NCBI GenBank assembly: GCA_963835595.1
Contig: CAWIGL010000002.1
Coordinates: 1,736,001 to 1,800,000 of the forward strand
Origin: CAWEPK01 sp963835595
GTDB taxonomy: Bacteria > Desulfobacterota > Syntrophorhabdia > Syntrophorhabdales > WCHB1-27
Length of the DNA stretch: 64,000 nucleotides
Reading direction: 5' to 3'
Positions within the stretch are counted from its first letter, which is position 1; each line of letters opens with the position of its first letter. The translations under genes and the position numbers were made by a program. The notes beneath the pieces are model-generated. The model saw nothing but the letters and a program-made list of their open reading frames with translations, was not told where the DNA came from and made no database searches. This document shows, in pieces, positions 24,391 to 33,439 of this stretch.

Positions 24391-25968
24391 ATGACACGGA
24401 GACAGTGGATGACGGCGAAGGACCTTCTAAGGGTGAACGCGGTCAAGTGGCCGGATAAGATAGGCGCAAAGGACCTGAGCAAGTCCTTCACCTTTCGGCA
24501 ATGGGACGAGAGGGCGTGCAGGCTCGCCAATGCCCTTGGCGACCTCGGCCTCAAGCCGGGCGACCGTTTTGCCGTCCTCGCCTATAACTGCGTCGAGTGG
24601 ATGGACATTTACGCTGCGGCCGCAAAGGGGGGGTTCGTCTGTGTGCCAGTCATGTTCAGGCTTTCCCCTCCAGAGATGCAATACGTGCTGACCCACAGCG
24701 AAGCTAAAATCCTCATCGTGCAGGACCAATGGGTCCCGACGGTAGAGGGGTTCAAGAAGGACCTTCCCGGCATAGAAAAGTACATCGCCTTCGGGAGCGA
24801 GGCAGGAAAACTCCCGGATTACCTGAGCTACGAGGCGTTAATCAAAGCTGCAAGCCCCGGGGAGCCGGATGTAAGGGTGACGGGCGACGACGTGTGGGTC
24901 ATCATGTATACGGGCGGCACAACGGGGAGGCCCAAAGGGGTCATCAAGACGCATGAGTCCCTCTACGCCTACTATCTCATCATGATTCACGAGCACGGCT
25001 TCACTTCCGAGGACACCGTGCTCCTCGTCATGCCCCTTTGTCATATCAATTCCCTCTTCTACTCTTTCGTCTGTACCTACGTGGGCGGGACCGTAATGGC
25101 GCTCAACATGGTGAGCTTCGATCCCGAGCAACTGTTGAAGACATTCTCGGAGCACAAGATCACCTTCACTTCCCTCGTCCCCACGCACTATATCATGATG
25201 CTTGCCCTGCCCGAAGAGGTGAAGGGCAAGTACGACGTGAGCTGCGTCAAAAAACTGCTCTGCTCTTCCGCGCCCGCGAGGAGGGACACCAAGCTCGCGA
25301 TCATGGATTATTTCAAGAACTCGAAATTGTATGAATGCTACGGGTCAACAGAGGCCGGGACGGTGACCGTCCTGCAGCCGGAAGACGCCCTGCGCAAGCT
25401 CGGGTCGGTGGGACGGGAATGCATCGGCAGCGACCTGATCAAATTGATCGACGACGGGGGGAACGAGATCGACGCGCCGAACGTCGTAGGGGAAGTCTAT
25501 TCGAGAAGCCCCATGCTCTTCGATGGGTACTGGAAGGCCCCCGAGCTGACGGAGAAGGCCTTTCGCGGAGAATACTTCAGCGCCGGGGACATGGGCTACA
25601 GGGACGAAGAGGGCTACTACTACCTCGTAGACCGGAAGGCGAACATGATCATATCCGGAGGCGAAAACGTCTTCCCTTCCGAAGTGGAGAACGCGGTGGG
25701 CGGCAACCCTAAGGTGAAGGACGTCGCCGTCATCGGCATACCTCACGAGAAATGGGGGGAGCAGGTGGCGGCCGTAGTCGTCCTGCACGAAGGAAAGGAG
25801 GCGACCGAAAAAGAGATCTCCGACTACTGCCGGGGAAAGATCGCCGGATATAAGGTGCCCAAGAAGGTGATCTTCATTTCAGACAGTGAGATGCCGAGAA
25901 GCGGCGCCGGCAAGATCCTGCACAGGATATTGAGGGAAAGATACGGCATGTGGAAGGACCATTTGTAA
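24391..25968 (+). CDS. AMP-forming acyl/aryl-CoA ligase
   Basis: 525 residues. Motifs: MYTGGTTGRPKGVIKTH (normal PKG), YECYGSTEAGT, SAGDMGYRDEEG, VDRKANMIISGGENVFPSEVE and the catalytic Lys of PRSGAGKILHRIL. ATG 24391 has GGAGG six bases upstream; the longer frame from 24352 lacks a ribosome site. It differs clearly from the paired ligases at 22008 and 29089, so the two ligases of this operon probably have different substrates. It precedes the second TRAP cluster by about 210 bases (25969-26179), a gap in which I see no gene or convincing promoter. Confidence 0.9.
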   Translation: MTRRQWMTAKDLLRVNAVKWPDKIGAKDLSKSFTFRQWDERACRLANALGDLGLKPGDRFAVLAYNCVEWMDIYAAAAKGGFVCVPVMFRLSPPEMQYVLTHSEAKILIVQDQWVPTVEGFKKDLPGIEKYIAFGSEAGKLPDYLSYEALIKAASPGEPDVRVTGDDVWVIMYTGGTTGRPKGVIKTHESLYAYYLIMIHEHGFTSEDTVLLVMPLCHINSLFYSFVCTYVGGTVMALNMVSFDPEQLLKTFSEHKITFTSLVPTHYIMMLALPEEVKGKYDVSCVKKLLCSSAPARRDTKLAIMDYFKNSKLYECYGSTEAGTVTVLQPEDALRKLGSVGRECIGSDLIKLIDDGGNEIDAPNVVGEVYSRSPMLFDGYWKAPELTEKAFRGEYFSAGDMGYRDEEGYYYLVDRKANMIISGGENVFPSEVENAVGGNPKVKDVAVIGIPHEKWGEQVAAVVVLHEGKEATEKEISDYCRGKIAGYKVPKKVIFISDSEMPRSGAGKILHRILRERYGMWKDHL

Positions 25969-26179
25969 CGCGGAAAAGGCGCGGCAGACGCGCCGAGGGG
26001 GAGGGGGGCGCTGATCGACCGAAGGGGATGGGACTGCCGCCTGCGTGAGAACGACGGATTGGGGAATTGCCGCAGGACTGGCGGTCAGCGCGCTCTTTTG
26101 CGGGCAGTGCACAAGGGAATGCGGCATTAGCCGAAGAAGAGGTCGGGTATCCTGACCGAAAAAGACAAGGGGGGCAAAC

Positions 26180-27204
26180 ATGAGGGGCTTAAAACTGCTA
26201 TCGGTGGTGTTGTGCTTCACGATCGTCGGCCTTTGTTTTTCCGTTGACCGGGCGTCCGCCCAGACCAAGGCAATAGAGCTTACCTATGCCCAGTTCCATC
26301 CCGCCGCTCACTTCAACAACAAGCTCTCCGAAAGCTACGCCAAGGAGATCGAGAAGAGAACGAACGGCAGGGTAAAGATCACAGTATTTTCCGGCGGCAC
26401 CCTGATCGCCGCGGACAAGACCTACAGCGGGATAGTGACCGGCATAGCCGACATGGGTATGTCCTGCATGGCCTACACAAGAGGAAAATTCCCGCTGTCG
26501 GAGGTCATAGACCTCCCTCTCGGCTACAAAACCGGCGTTGCCGCGACAAAACTGATCAACCTGTTCTATGAGAAATTCAAGCCGAGGGAATACGCCGAAA
26601 CCGAGGTCATGTACTTCATGGCCCACAGCCCCGGCATAGTCCACTCCAAAAAGCCTGTCTACAAGCTTGAGGATTTGAGGGGACAGAAGATACGCTGCAC
26701 GGGCCTGGCTGCAAAAGTAGTGGGCAAGCTTGGTGCTGTCCCGGTCGCCATGCCTATGGGAGAGACGTACGATGCCCTGAGCAGGGGCGTGGTCGACGGC
26801 TCGATGGGGCCGAGGAATCGGTCCAGGGCTGGAGGTGGGGAGAGGTGATAACTGCTACGACCCAGGACTTCGGGGCAGGCTATTCGACGGGCTTTTTCAT
26901 CGTGATGAATAAAAACAAGTGGAACTCCCTGCCTCCCGACATACAGAAGGTCTTCGTAGCGGTCAACAAGGAATGGGCGGACAAAACCGGTGTTGAATGG
27001 GATGCGGCCGGCAAAAGGGCGGAAGAATGGATGGCGTCGCTGGGCAAGAAGACTATCACTCTCTCGGCCGCGGAAAACGCAAGGTGGGCTGCGCTCGTCA
27101 AGCCCTTGCTCGACGAATACGTGGAAAACATGAAAAAGCAGGGCCTGCCTGGAAAAGAGGCGTTGGATTACTGCCTGGCGGAGCTGAAGAGGATCGATAA
27201 GTAG
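26180..27204 (+). CDS. TRAP substrate-binding protein DctP, frameshifted
   Basis: About 341 residues after correction, with signal peptide (MRGLKLLSVVLCFTIVGLC... to ASAQ). The frame breaks after SRGVVDGSMGP because one base is missing near 26813; the next frame continues ESVQGWRWGEVI and runs to LAELKRIDK. The neighbouring paralogue at 33440-34465 is uninterrupted at the same place (GTMAPQESTQGWRWGE), which proves the deletion point. The two are about 85% identical by eye. Downstream genes encode its DctQ and DctM partners. If the deletion is real, the intact paralogue could supply the receptor. Confidence 0.87.
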
Positions 27205-27276
27205 AGAGACGTAAAGAAGGAGGCGGGCAAGCCGTCTCCTTCTTTCTCCTTCCCTATCTGATTAGGAGGTAGCCCG

Positions 27277-27759
27277 ATGGATGCGTATCTAAAGGGGGTA
27301 AAGGGGGTCAGCGCCTTCCTGAACGCCGTTGCCGCCATAGCCCTCACGTTCATAATGCTGCTCACCACCCTTGACGTGATCCTGAGATTGCTCAAGATGC
27401 CTATCGTGGGAACTTACGAGCTCGTCGGGTTCACGGGAGGGGTAATCATCGGCTTCGCGCTTCCCATGACGTCCTGGGCAAGGGCGCATATATATGTCGA
27501 CTTCGTCGTTCAGAAGCTCCCCGAGGGAAACCGGAAAGTGGCCAATCTGTTTACACGGTTGGTGGTGATCCTTTTCTTTCTGATAGCAGCCGTCAACCTT
27601 TTCAAGCATGGATTGTATCTTTACGGCACGCGTGAAGTCTCGCCTACCCTCCAGCTTCCCTTCTATCCGGTCATATTCGGCATAGGGATTGCCTGCGTGG
27701 TCGAATGTCTGGTCCTGGTCGGGGATATCGCGAAGATAGTGGGAGGCAAATATGAATGA
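27277..27759 (+). CDS. TRAP transporter small permease DctQ
   Basis: 160 residues with four hydrophobic helices. Typical segments are LTTLDVILRLLKMPIVGTYELVGFTGG and the C-terminal helix VIFGIGIACVVECLVL. A GATTAGGAGG box precedes ATG 27277. Its end overlaps the DctM start by eight bases, as in the first TRAP cluster at 417-424. The two clusters clearly share ancestry. Confidence 0.92.
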   Translation: MDAYLKGVKGVSAFLNAVAAIALTFIMLLTTLDVILRLLKMPIVGTYELVGFTGGVIIGFALPMTSWARAHIYVDFVVQKLPEGNRKVANLFTRLVVILFFLIAAVNLFKHGLYLYGTREVSPTLQLPFYPVIFGIGIACVVECLVLVGDIAKIVGGKYE

Positions 27760-29053
27760 GGTAATCCTCGGTATCGTTGCGCTCATGGTCCTCTTGACGC
27801 TTTTCCTTACCGGCATCGAGCTGGGTTTCGCCATGGCGATAATCGGCTTCCTCGGTTTCGGCATCCTCAAGGGCTTCAGCTCCGCCTTCAACCTCGTTGC
27901 CGTTGATCTTTTTGACGTTCTTACCACATACAGCCTGACCGTCATCCCGTTGTTCGTTCTCATGGGACAGGTGGCATTCAACGCGGGGATAGCAAAAAGG
28001 TTGTACAGCGCCGCCTATAAGTTCATCGGACACATCCCCGGAGGGCTCGCTATGGCGACGGTGGCCGGAGCTACCGCGTTCAAGGCGATCTGCGGCTCTT
28101 CTCCCGCGACGGCCGCCACATTCGCGAGCGTGGCAGTGCCGGAGATGGACAGGTACGGCTATGCCAAGAAATTATCGACCGGCATCGTGGCGAGCGTCGG
28201 CACGCTGGGCATACTCCTTCCGCCGAGCGTCACTTTGATCATTTTCGGAATTATAACGGAGCAATCCATAGCGAGATTATTTATTGCAGGAATGCTCCCC
28301 GGGCTGCTTGCTGCTTTCTTCTTCATGGTCGTTATCTACGGGTGGTCGAAGATCAACCCTGCCATCGGACCGAAAGGGGAAAGGTCGAGCTGGGGGGAGA
28401 GGATCAGGTCCCTGCCCGAGGTAATATGGATCGCCGTGATCTTTGTCCTTCTCGTCGTGGGCCTCATGGACGGCTTTTTCACCCCCACCGAGGCGGGCAG
28501 CGTAGGAACGATGGCCGTGCTCCTGCTGTCGGTTGCGAAGAGGGACATCGATTTCAAGGGATATATCAAATCACTCCTCGAATCTCTGAGGACCGCGTGC
28601 ATGGTGCTGATGCTGATTGCAGGCTCCACCATACTCGGCCATTTTCTGGCTGTTACGAAGATCCCCATTATCACCGCCGACTGGGTCGCCGGTCTGCCCG
28701 TGAACCGCTACGTTATCATGATCCTCGTAAGCCTCATTTACCAGCTTGGGGGATCGTTCATAGACGACCTCGCGTTCATGATACTCGCCACGCCGATCTT
28801 CTTCCCTGTGGCGATCAAGCTCGGCTTCGACCCCCTCTGGTTTTCGATACTTATCGGTCTTACGGTCATGATCGGCTGCGTCATCCCGCCGGTCGCGTCG
28901 AACGTCTTCGTCGTCAAGAACATTACGAAGGTGCCCCTCGGGGTGATTTACAGCGGGGTCTACCCGTTTCTTATAAGTCTCATTACAGTCACTGTACTGC
29001 TATTCCTTTTGCCGGGCATGGCCACCTTTTTGCCTAATCTTTTTATGAAGTGA
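27752..29053 (+). CDS. TRAP transporter large permease DctM
   Basis: 433 residues, full length for the family, with about twelve membrane segments. It carries LTVIPLFVLMGQVAF, GATAFKAICGSSPATAATF and a late SFIDDLAFMILATPIFFP. It forms the transport channel for the substrate delivered by DctP (26180) and perhaps also by the orphan DctP at 33440. GC content falls immediately after this gene, at the border of the 29.1-34.5 kb island. Confidence 0.93.
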   Translation: MNEVILGIVALMVLLTLFLTGIELGFAMAIIGFLGFGILKGFSSAFNLVAVDLFDVLTTYSLTVIPLFVLMGQVAFNAGIAKRLYSAAYKFIGHIPGGLAMATVAGATAFKAICGSSPATAATFASVAVPEMDRYGYAKKLSTGIVASVGTLGILLPPSVTLIIFGIITEQSIARLFIAGMLPGLLAAFFFMVVIYGWSKINPAIGPKGERSSWGERIRSLPEVIWIAVIFVLLVVGLMDGFFTPTEAGSVGTMAVLLLSVAKRDIDFKGYIKSLLESLRTACMVLMLIAGSTILGHFLAVTKIPIITADWVAGLPVNRYVIMILVSLIYQLGGSFIDDLAFMILATPIFFPVAIKLGFDPLWFSILIGLTVMIGCVIPPVASNVFVVKNITKVPLGVIYSGVYPFLISLITVTVLLFLLPGMATFLPNLFMK

Positions 29054-29088
29054 GGAAGCTCGTTGTGAATTAGCAAAGGAGCCCCGAT

Positions 29089-30663
29089 ATGAACTTTTCT
29101 TATTACGCAAGTATTCATGCCCAAACAATGCCCAATAAGGTGTGTTTGATAGAAAGGTCTCCTGAAAAAGGAACCCGCAGAACGCTTACTTGGAAAGAAT
29201 TTAACGATAGAGTGAACGGAGTCGCAAATTACCTGAGAAATCAGTTTCACATAAGTAAGGGCGACTTCGTGCTCCACCTGCAAAACAACAGCCTGGAATG
29301 GCTTATTACCTACTACGCGATTATTAGAATCGGAGCAACCGTTGTCCCGCTCAATTTTCGATTTATCGGCGAGGATATTAAATACGCCGCTTCCGTTTGC
29401 GATCCGGTAGCCTTCATATTGGGCTCGGAATTCCTGGAGCGCGTGTTGCCAATCAAGCCCGACCTGAAATCAATCAACAATTATGTCGTGGTAGGAGATG
29501 TGGCGCCGTCCGGCATGGAGAGGTTTTCCGAGCTTGAGAAGCAGACCGATGTCGGCGAGCGAATACAGGACATGGCAGAGGACGAGAGCCTTGCATTGAT
29601 GTTCACATCGGGTACAACCGGCAAGCCGAAACCGGTCCTCCACACCCACGGCAGCATCAACGCCGTTGCCGTCGGAAACGCCATTACTTTCTCCGTCGGC
29701 AGAAATGACAATTATATCGGATTTTTCCCTCTCTACCATGCGGGAACAATGTTCTACATGACCGCCTATTATATTACGGGGTCGACGGCAACGCTCTTGA
29801 CTGAGATTAAGGATCCAAAATGGATTATCGAGACCGTGGAGCAGGAGAGGGGCACCGATCTGATGTTGGTAGTTCCGGTGGCCATTTCCATAATAAATGC
29901 CGTTAAGAATGGAGATATCGACCTCAAGAGCTACGACCTTTCTTGCTGGAGAATGCTGGAGATCGGGGCTCAGCCTGTTCCCTTCGATATATTGAAAGAC
30001 CTGGCCGGGCTTCTGCCTTGCGGAGTTATCGTCGCATACGGAATTACGGAGGGGGGCGGTGGAAGCACCGTAACTCTCTACCCCGAAGACTTACTGAAAA
30101 AACCCGGCTCGATTGGTAAACCCAACTTCTGTGTCGAATGCAAATTGGTAGATGAAAAGGGTAATAGAGTCGGACCCGGAATGGTAGGAGAAATATTGCT
30201 GAAGACACCCAGAAACATGAAAGAATACTACAAGAACCCGGATTTGACAGCTCAAACCATCAAGGACGGATATTTATATACGGGGGATCTTGCGACGACC
30301 GATGGGGACAGCTATTACTACATCGTTGACAGAAAGAAAGATATGATCTGCTCCGGGGGCGAAAATATTTATCCCGTCGAGATCGAGGAAGTCCTGCATG
30401 ATCATGAAAAAATCGAAGATGCGGCCGTGATTGGGTTCCCTGACGACAGACTTGTCGAGATAGTAATGGCGGTCGTGCAGTTAAGGAAAGGTGAATCGAT
30501 GACAGAGGCAGAAGTTAATGAGTTTTGCAAGTCACGGCTTGCGCTATACAAGGTTCCGAGGAAAGTCGTGTTCGATGTGATTCCCAGAAGTGCTACCGGT
30601 AAGATACTAAAACCCGAGCTCAGAGAAAGATACACGGGAAGAAGACAGGTCGTCCAGACTTAG
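29089..30663 (+). CDS. AMP-forming acyl/aryl-CoA ligase in AT-richer island
   Basis: 524 residues, paralogue of the ligase at 22008 in every part: MNFSYYASIHAQTMPNKV start, MFTSGTTGKPKPVLHTH with the same PKP anomaly, AYGITEGGGG, YTGDLATTDGD, VDRKKDMICSGGENIYPVEIE and RSATGKILKPEL with the catalytic Lys. Codon use is clearly more AT-rich than in the 22008 gene. It follows DctM by 35 bases and precedes the corrinoid methyltransferase genes, so it probably activates the acid that enters or leaves the demethylation system. Confidence 0.88.
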   Translation: MNFSYYASIHAQTMPNKVCLIERSPEKGTRRTLTWKEFNDRVNGVANYLRNQFHISKGDFVLHLQNNSLEWLITYYAIIRIGATVVPLNFRFIGEDIKYAASVCDPVAFILGSEFLERVLPIKPDLKSINNYVVVGDVAPSGMERFSELEKQTDVGERIQDMAEDESLALMFTSGTTGKPKPVLHTHGSINAVAVGNAITFSVGRNDNYIGFFPLYHAGTMFYMTAYYITGSTATLLTEIKDPKWIIETVEQERGTDLMLVVPVAISIINAVKNGDIDLKSYDLSCWRMLEIGAQPVPFDILKDLAGLLPCGVIVAYGITEGGGGSTVTLYPEDLLKKPGSIGKPNFCVECKLVDEKGNRVGPGMVGEILLKTPRNMKEYYKNPDLTAQTIKDGYLYTGDLATTDGDSYYYIVDRKKDMICSGGENIYPVEIEEVLHDHEKIEDAAVIGFPDDRLVEIVMAVVQLRKGESMTEAEVNEFCKSRLALYKVPRKVVFDVIPRSATGKILKPELRERYTGRRQVVQT

Positions 30664-30720
30664 GCCCTTTATGGATACCCGCATCTAATCCATTACTCGT
30701 TTTGAAACGGGGAGGAGCAC

Positions 30721-31524
30721 TTGCTTATTATCGGCGAATCAATTAACGGAACGATCCCTAGAGTAGGTCAAGCGATGCTCGATAGGGACGAAGCATTTAT
30801 CCGGGAGCTCGCGAAGAGTCAAGTCCATTTTGGAGCTCAAATGCTCGACGTGAATGCGGGCATAGGCGAAGGTAACGAGATTGAGGACCTTGTCTGGGCT
30901 GTAGAAGTTGTCCAGAAGGCGGTTCAGGTCCCCTTGATGATCGACAGCTCAAGCTCGCGAGCCATCGAAGCCGCCCTGTCCGTCTACCGAAATGAAGCGA
31001 GAGCCATTATCAATTCGATTACCCTGGAGAAGGACAAATTGAGTACGCTGTTGGCCATAATAGTCGAATCGAGATCGAGCGTCGTTGCTCTGTGCATGGC
31101 AGAAGAAGGCATTCCGGAAACCGTTGAAGGGAGGATCGATGTAGCAAGCCGGCTCTACAAAAAACTGACGGCAGCGAATGTTTCTCCTGCGGACATTTAT
31201 TTTGACCCTCTGGTCCTGTCAGTGGGTACCAATCCGGGAGCTTCAACGATTACCTTTCAGACACTTGAGTGGATTAAACGGCATTTCCCGGAATCCCACA
31301 CGATATGCGGGGTAAGCAATGTCGGCATGGGTCTGCCGGGGAGGAAGTTAATCAACCGAAGTTTTCTAGTCCTGGCTGTTGCTGCAGGACTCGATACGAT
31401 TCTCGCAGACGTGAGAGACAGGGCCCTCACCTCCTCTCTTTACGCTGCTAAACTTTTGACCGATCAAGACCCGTATGCGTTGAGCTATATCAATGCTTTC
31501 CGAGAACAAAAGCTTGAGGCCTGA
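30721..31524 (+). CDS. methyltetrahydrofolate:corrinoid methyltransferase (DHPS-fold, MT-II type)
   Basis: 267 residues of the pterin-binding (dihydropteroate synthase-like) fold as in AcsE/MtvA. Seen: GESINGTIPRVGQA, QMLDVNAGIGEGNEIEDLVW (pterin-site Asp/Asn), PLMIDSSSS and GVSNVGMGLPGRKLINRSFL. In O-demethylase systems this subunit moves the methyl group from the Co(III)-corrinoid protein to tetrahydrofolate. The start is TTG at 30721 with a GGGGAGGAG box. Followed by its corrinoid protein (39 bases later) and a UroD-fold methyltransferase. Confidence 0.9.
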   Translation: MLIIGESINGTIPRVGQAMLDRDEAFIRELAKSQVHFGAQMLDVNAGIGEGNEIEDLVWAVEVVQKAVQVPLMIDSSSSRAIEAALSVYRNEARAIINSITLEKDKLSTLLAIIVESRSSVVALCMAEEGIPETVEGRIDVASRLYKKLTAANVSPADIYFDPLVLSVGTNPGASTITFQTLEWIKRHFPESHTICGVSNVGMGLPGRKLINRSFLVLAVAAGLDTILADVRDRALTSSLYAAKLLTDQDPYALSYINAFREQKLEA

Positions 31525-31563
31525 GAGAAAACACTATGATGCACGATAAGGAGGAGGGGATAT

Positions 31564-32223
31564 ATGGAGCTGTCGAGTCTGAGCCGGGCACTGGTAAATT
31601 TTAACGAAAAAGAGTTGCTCAGTATCATCGGGAGAGAACTGAATAGCAATAGAGACCCCTTGTCAATTGCCGAGGAGCTAAGAGTGGGCATACAAGAGGT
31701 GGGAGACCGATTCGGGAAAGGGGAATTCTTCCTGGCTGAGTTGGTGGCCGCTGCAAAGTTTTTTGAAAATGGGATGAGGCTTGTCGAGCCAAGGCTCACA
31801 AAGTCTGCCGACGAGAAGACCCTTGGTAAAGTGCTCATCGGGACCGTTGCCGGAGATGTTCATGACCTTGGGAAGAACATTGTATGCATAGTGTTGAAAA
31901 TGAATGGATTTGAAGTTCATGACATAGGCGTGAATGTTCCGGTTCAGACCTTTGTCGACAAGGCAAACGAGCTCAATCCCGATATAATCGGAATTTCTTG
32001 TCTGCTTACTACATCCGTTGATCCCATGAAGACAACCATACAGGAGTTGAAGAAAGCAGAGAGGAAACGGCATTGCAAGATTCTCATCGGAGGAGGGATC
32101 ATAAATGAGAAGGTACGAGAGTACGTTGGGGCCGACTATTTCGGTGCTAATGCAATGGAAGCGGTGCAAATCTTGAAAGAAATTGTCGGAGGCTTCGGGG
32201 AGGCTCGCCATGGACAGTTATGA
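31564..32223 (+). CDS. corrinoid (B12-binding) methyl-carrier protein, MtaC/MtvC type
   Basis: 219 residues. N-terminal helical cap domain (~1-90) is followed by the cobalamin-binding Rossmann-like domain, with the His-on motif GDVHDLGKNIV (~100-110; its His replaces the lower ligand of cobalt), VHDIGVNVP, the SCLLTTS loop and LIGGGIIN. It carries the methyl group between the UroD-fold methyltransferase (MT-I) and the tetrahydrofolate transferase (MT-II). AGGAGGGG precedes the ATG. Its end overlaps the next gene by 14 bases. No cobalamin riboswitch was seen upstream. Confidence 0.92.
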   Translation: MELSSLSRALVNFNEKELLSIIGRELNSNRDPLSIAEELRVGIQEVGDRFGKGEFFLAELVAAAKFFENGMRLVEPRLTKSADEKTLGKVLIGTVAGDVHDLGKNIVCIVLKMNGFEVHDIGVNVPVQTFVDKANELNPDIIGISCLLTTSVDPMKTTIQELKKAERKRHCKILIGGGIINEKVREYVGADYFGANAMEAVQILKEIVGGFGEARHGQL

Positions 32224-33328
32224 GCGAATTGAGAGCGCCATAAGGTTGGATATTCCGGATCGAGTTCCAGTCGCTCCGTTTCTGATGTTCTTTATTGGGC
32301 GCCATGCGGGAATCACTATGGAGGAATACCTGTTTGACAGAGAGAAATGCGAAGCAGCGGCCGAAAAGGCTTTTAATGATTTCGGTGGATGGGACGCCTG
32401 GTACAGGTATCCCTATATCGACGGCAGGACAGTCTACTATCATCCTCTTAAATTCAAAATGCCGGGCAGAGAGTTAGGGCCGAACGAGATCTACCAGACG
32501 GTGGAAGAGGAGGTCATGAAAGAGGAAGATTATGATCTCCTTATTCACAAGGGGTACCGCGAGTTTTTCCGACTTCTGACAAAGAGAACGTGGCCGGAAG
32601 TTGACGGCAGCAAGCGGGCGGAAGTTATGAGTGAATATAAGACCGCGCGCAGTAATTTTATAAAGAAATGGAATGCATTGAGCGTTCCTACATTACATGC
32701 GTTTACGATAAACACACCATTTGATGAGCTGAGCTTCTACCGTTCGATACAGGAGTTCTTCACCGATCTATTCAGATGTCCGGAAAAAGTCCTGGAAGCG
32801 CTCGATGTCGTCACCTCGGGATTGGTGGAAACTGTCAAGAACAACGCTCTGGCATCCGGGGCAAAAGGTTTCTTTATAGGATCCTACAGGTGCAGCGGAG
32901 AATTCATTTCCCCGAAGCAGTTCGAAAAATTCGCTTTGCCGTTCTTGTCGAGATTGGTCAACGTGCTTGCGGATGCCGGAATCCTGGTCACGTTACATTG
33001 CGACAATGACTGGACCCTCAACCTTCCCTATTTAAGAGAGAGGCTGCCGAGAGGCAAGTGTATTGTCGCTTTTGATCATCACACCGATATCTTCAAAGCT
33101 AAAGAGATACTCAGGGACCACACATGCATTCTGGGAGATGTGCCGGCCACCCTCCTGACAATCGGGAACCCGGACGAGGTGAAAGACTACTGCAAGAAGC
33201 TGATCGATATTGTCGGCGATGGGGGAGGTTTTATACTGGGCTCGGGGGATGAGCTCCCGGTTGATACCAAGCCCGAAAACCTGAGAGCGATGATAGAAAC
33301 GGCGAAGATGTATGGAGTTTACAAATAG
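32210..33328 (+). CDS. UroD-fold methyltransferase (MT-I of an O-demethylase-like system)
   Basis: 372 residues of the uroporphyrinogen-decarboxylase superfamily, used in methyl transfer from methoxy or methylamine substrates to a corrinoid protein (MtvB, MtaA, MtbA relatives). Seen: RIESAIRLDIPDRVPVAPFLMFF (the two halves of the N-terminal signature), IGSYRCSGEFISPKQFEKF and ILVTLHCDNDWTLNL, where a His-Cys pair replaces the HxC zinc motif of MtbA. ATG 32210 has GGGGAGG upstream, so it is preferred to the longer frame. Gene order with the corrinoid and folate subunits supports aromatic O-demethylation; the substrate is inferred. Confidence 0.85.
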   Translation: MDSYERIESAIRLDIPDRVPVAPFLMFFIGRHAGITMEEYLFDREKCEAAAEKAFNDFGGWDAWYRYPYIDGRTVYYHPLKFKMPGRELGPNEIYQTVEEEVMKEEDYDLLIHKGYREFFRLLTKRTWPEVDGSKRAEVMSEYKTARSNFIKKWNALSVPTLHAFTINTPFDELSFYRSIQEFFTDLFRCPEKVLEALDVVTSGLVETVKNNALASGAKGFFIGSYRCSGEFISPKQFEKFALPFLSRLVNVLADAGILVTLHCDNDWTLNLPYLRERLPRGKCIVAFDHHTDIFKAKEILRDHTCILGDVPATLLTIGNPDEVKDYCKKLIDIVGDGGGFILGSGDELPVDTKPENLRAMIETAKMYGVYK

Positions 33329-33439
33329 CTTTGGACAGGAATAGAGAGCATGGCTACAGAAAAATGCTCGGTAAGAGGTTGGCCTCTTTCAGGTTGCGGT
33401 TGGACGAGGTTGTCGAATATAAGAAAAAGGGAGGTAGAA

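Noticed and set aside
20545..29053. Composite transposon carrying the ligase-TRAP genes
   Set aside because: Only one copy of the IS is present, with its own target duplication, so no flanking partner exists in the window.
30661..30720. Cobalamin riboswitch before the corrinoid methyltransferase genes
   Set aside because: The gap is only about 60 bases and lacks the conserved B12-box.
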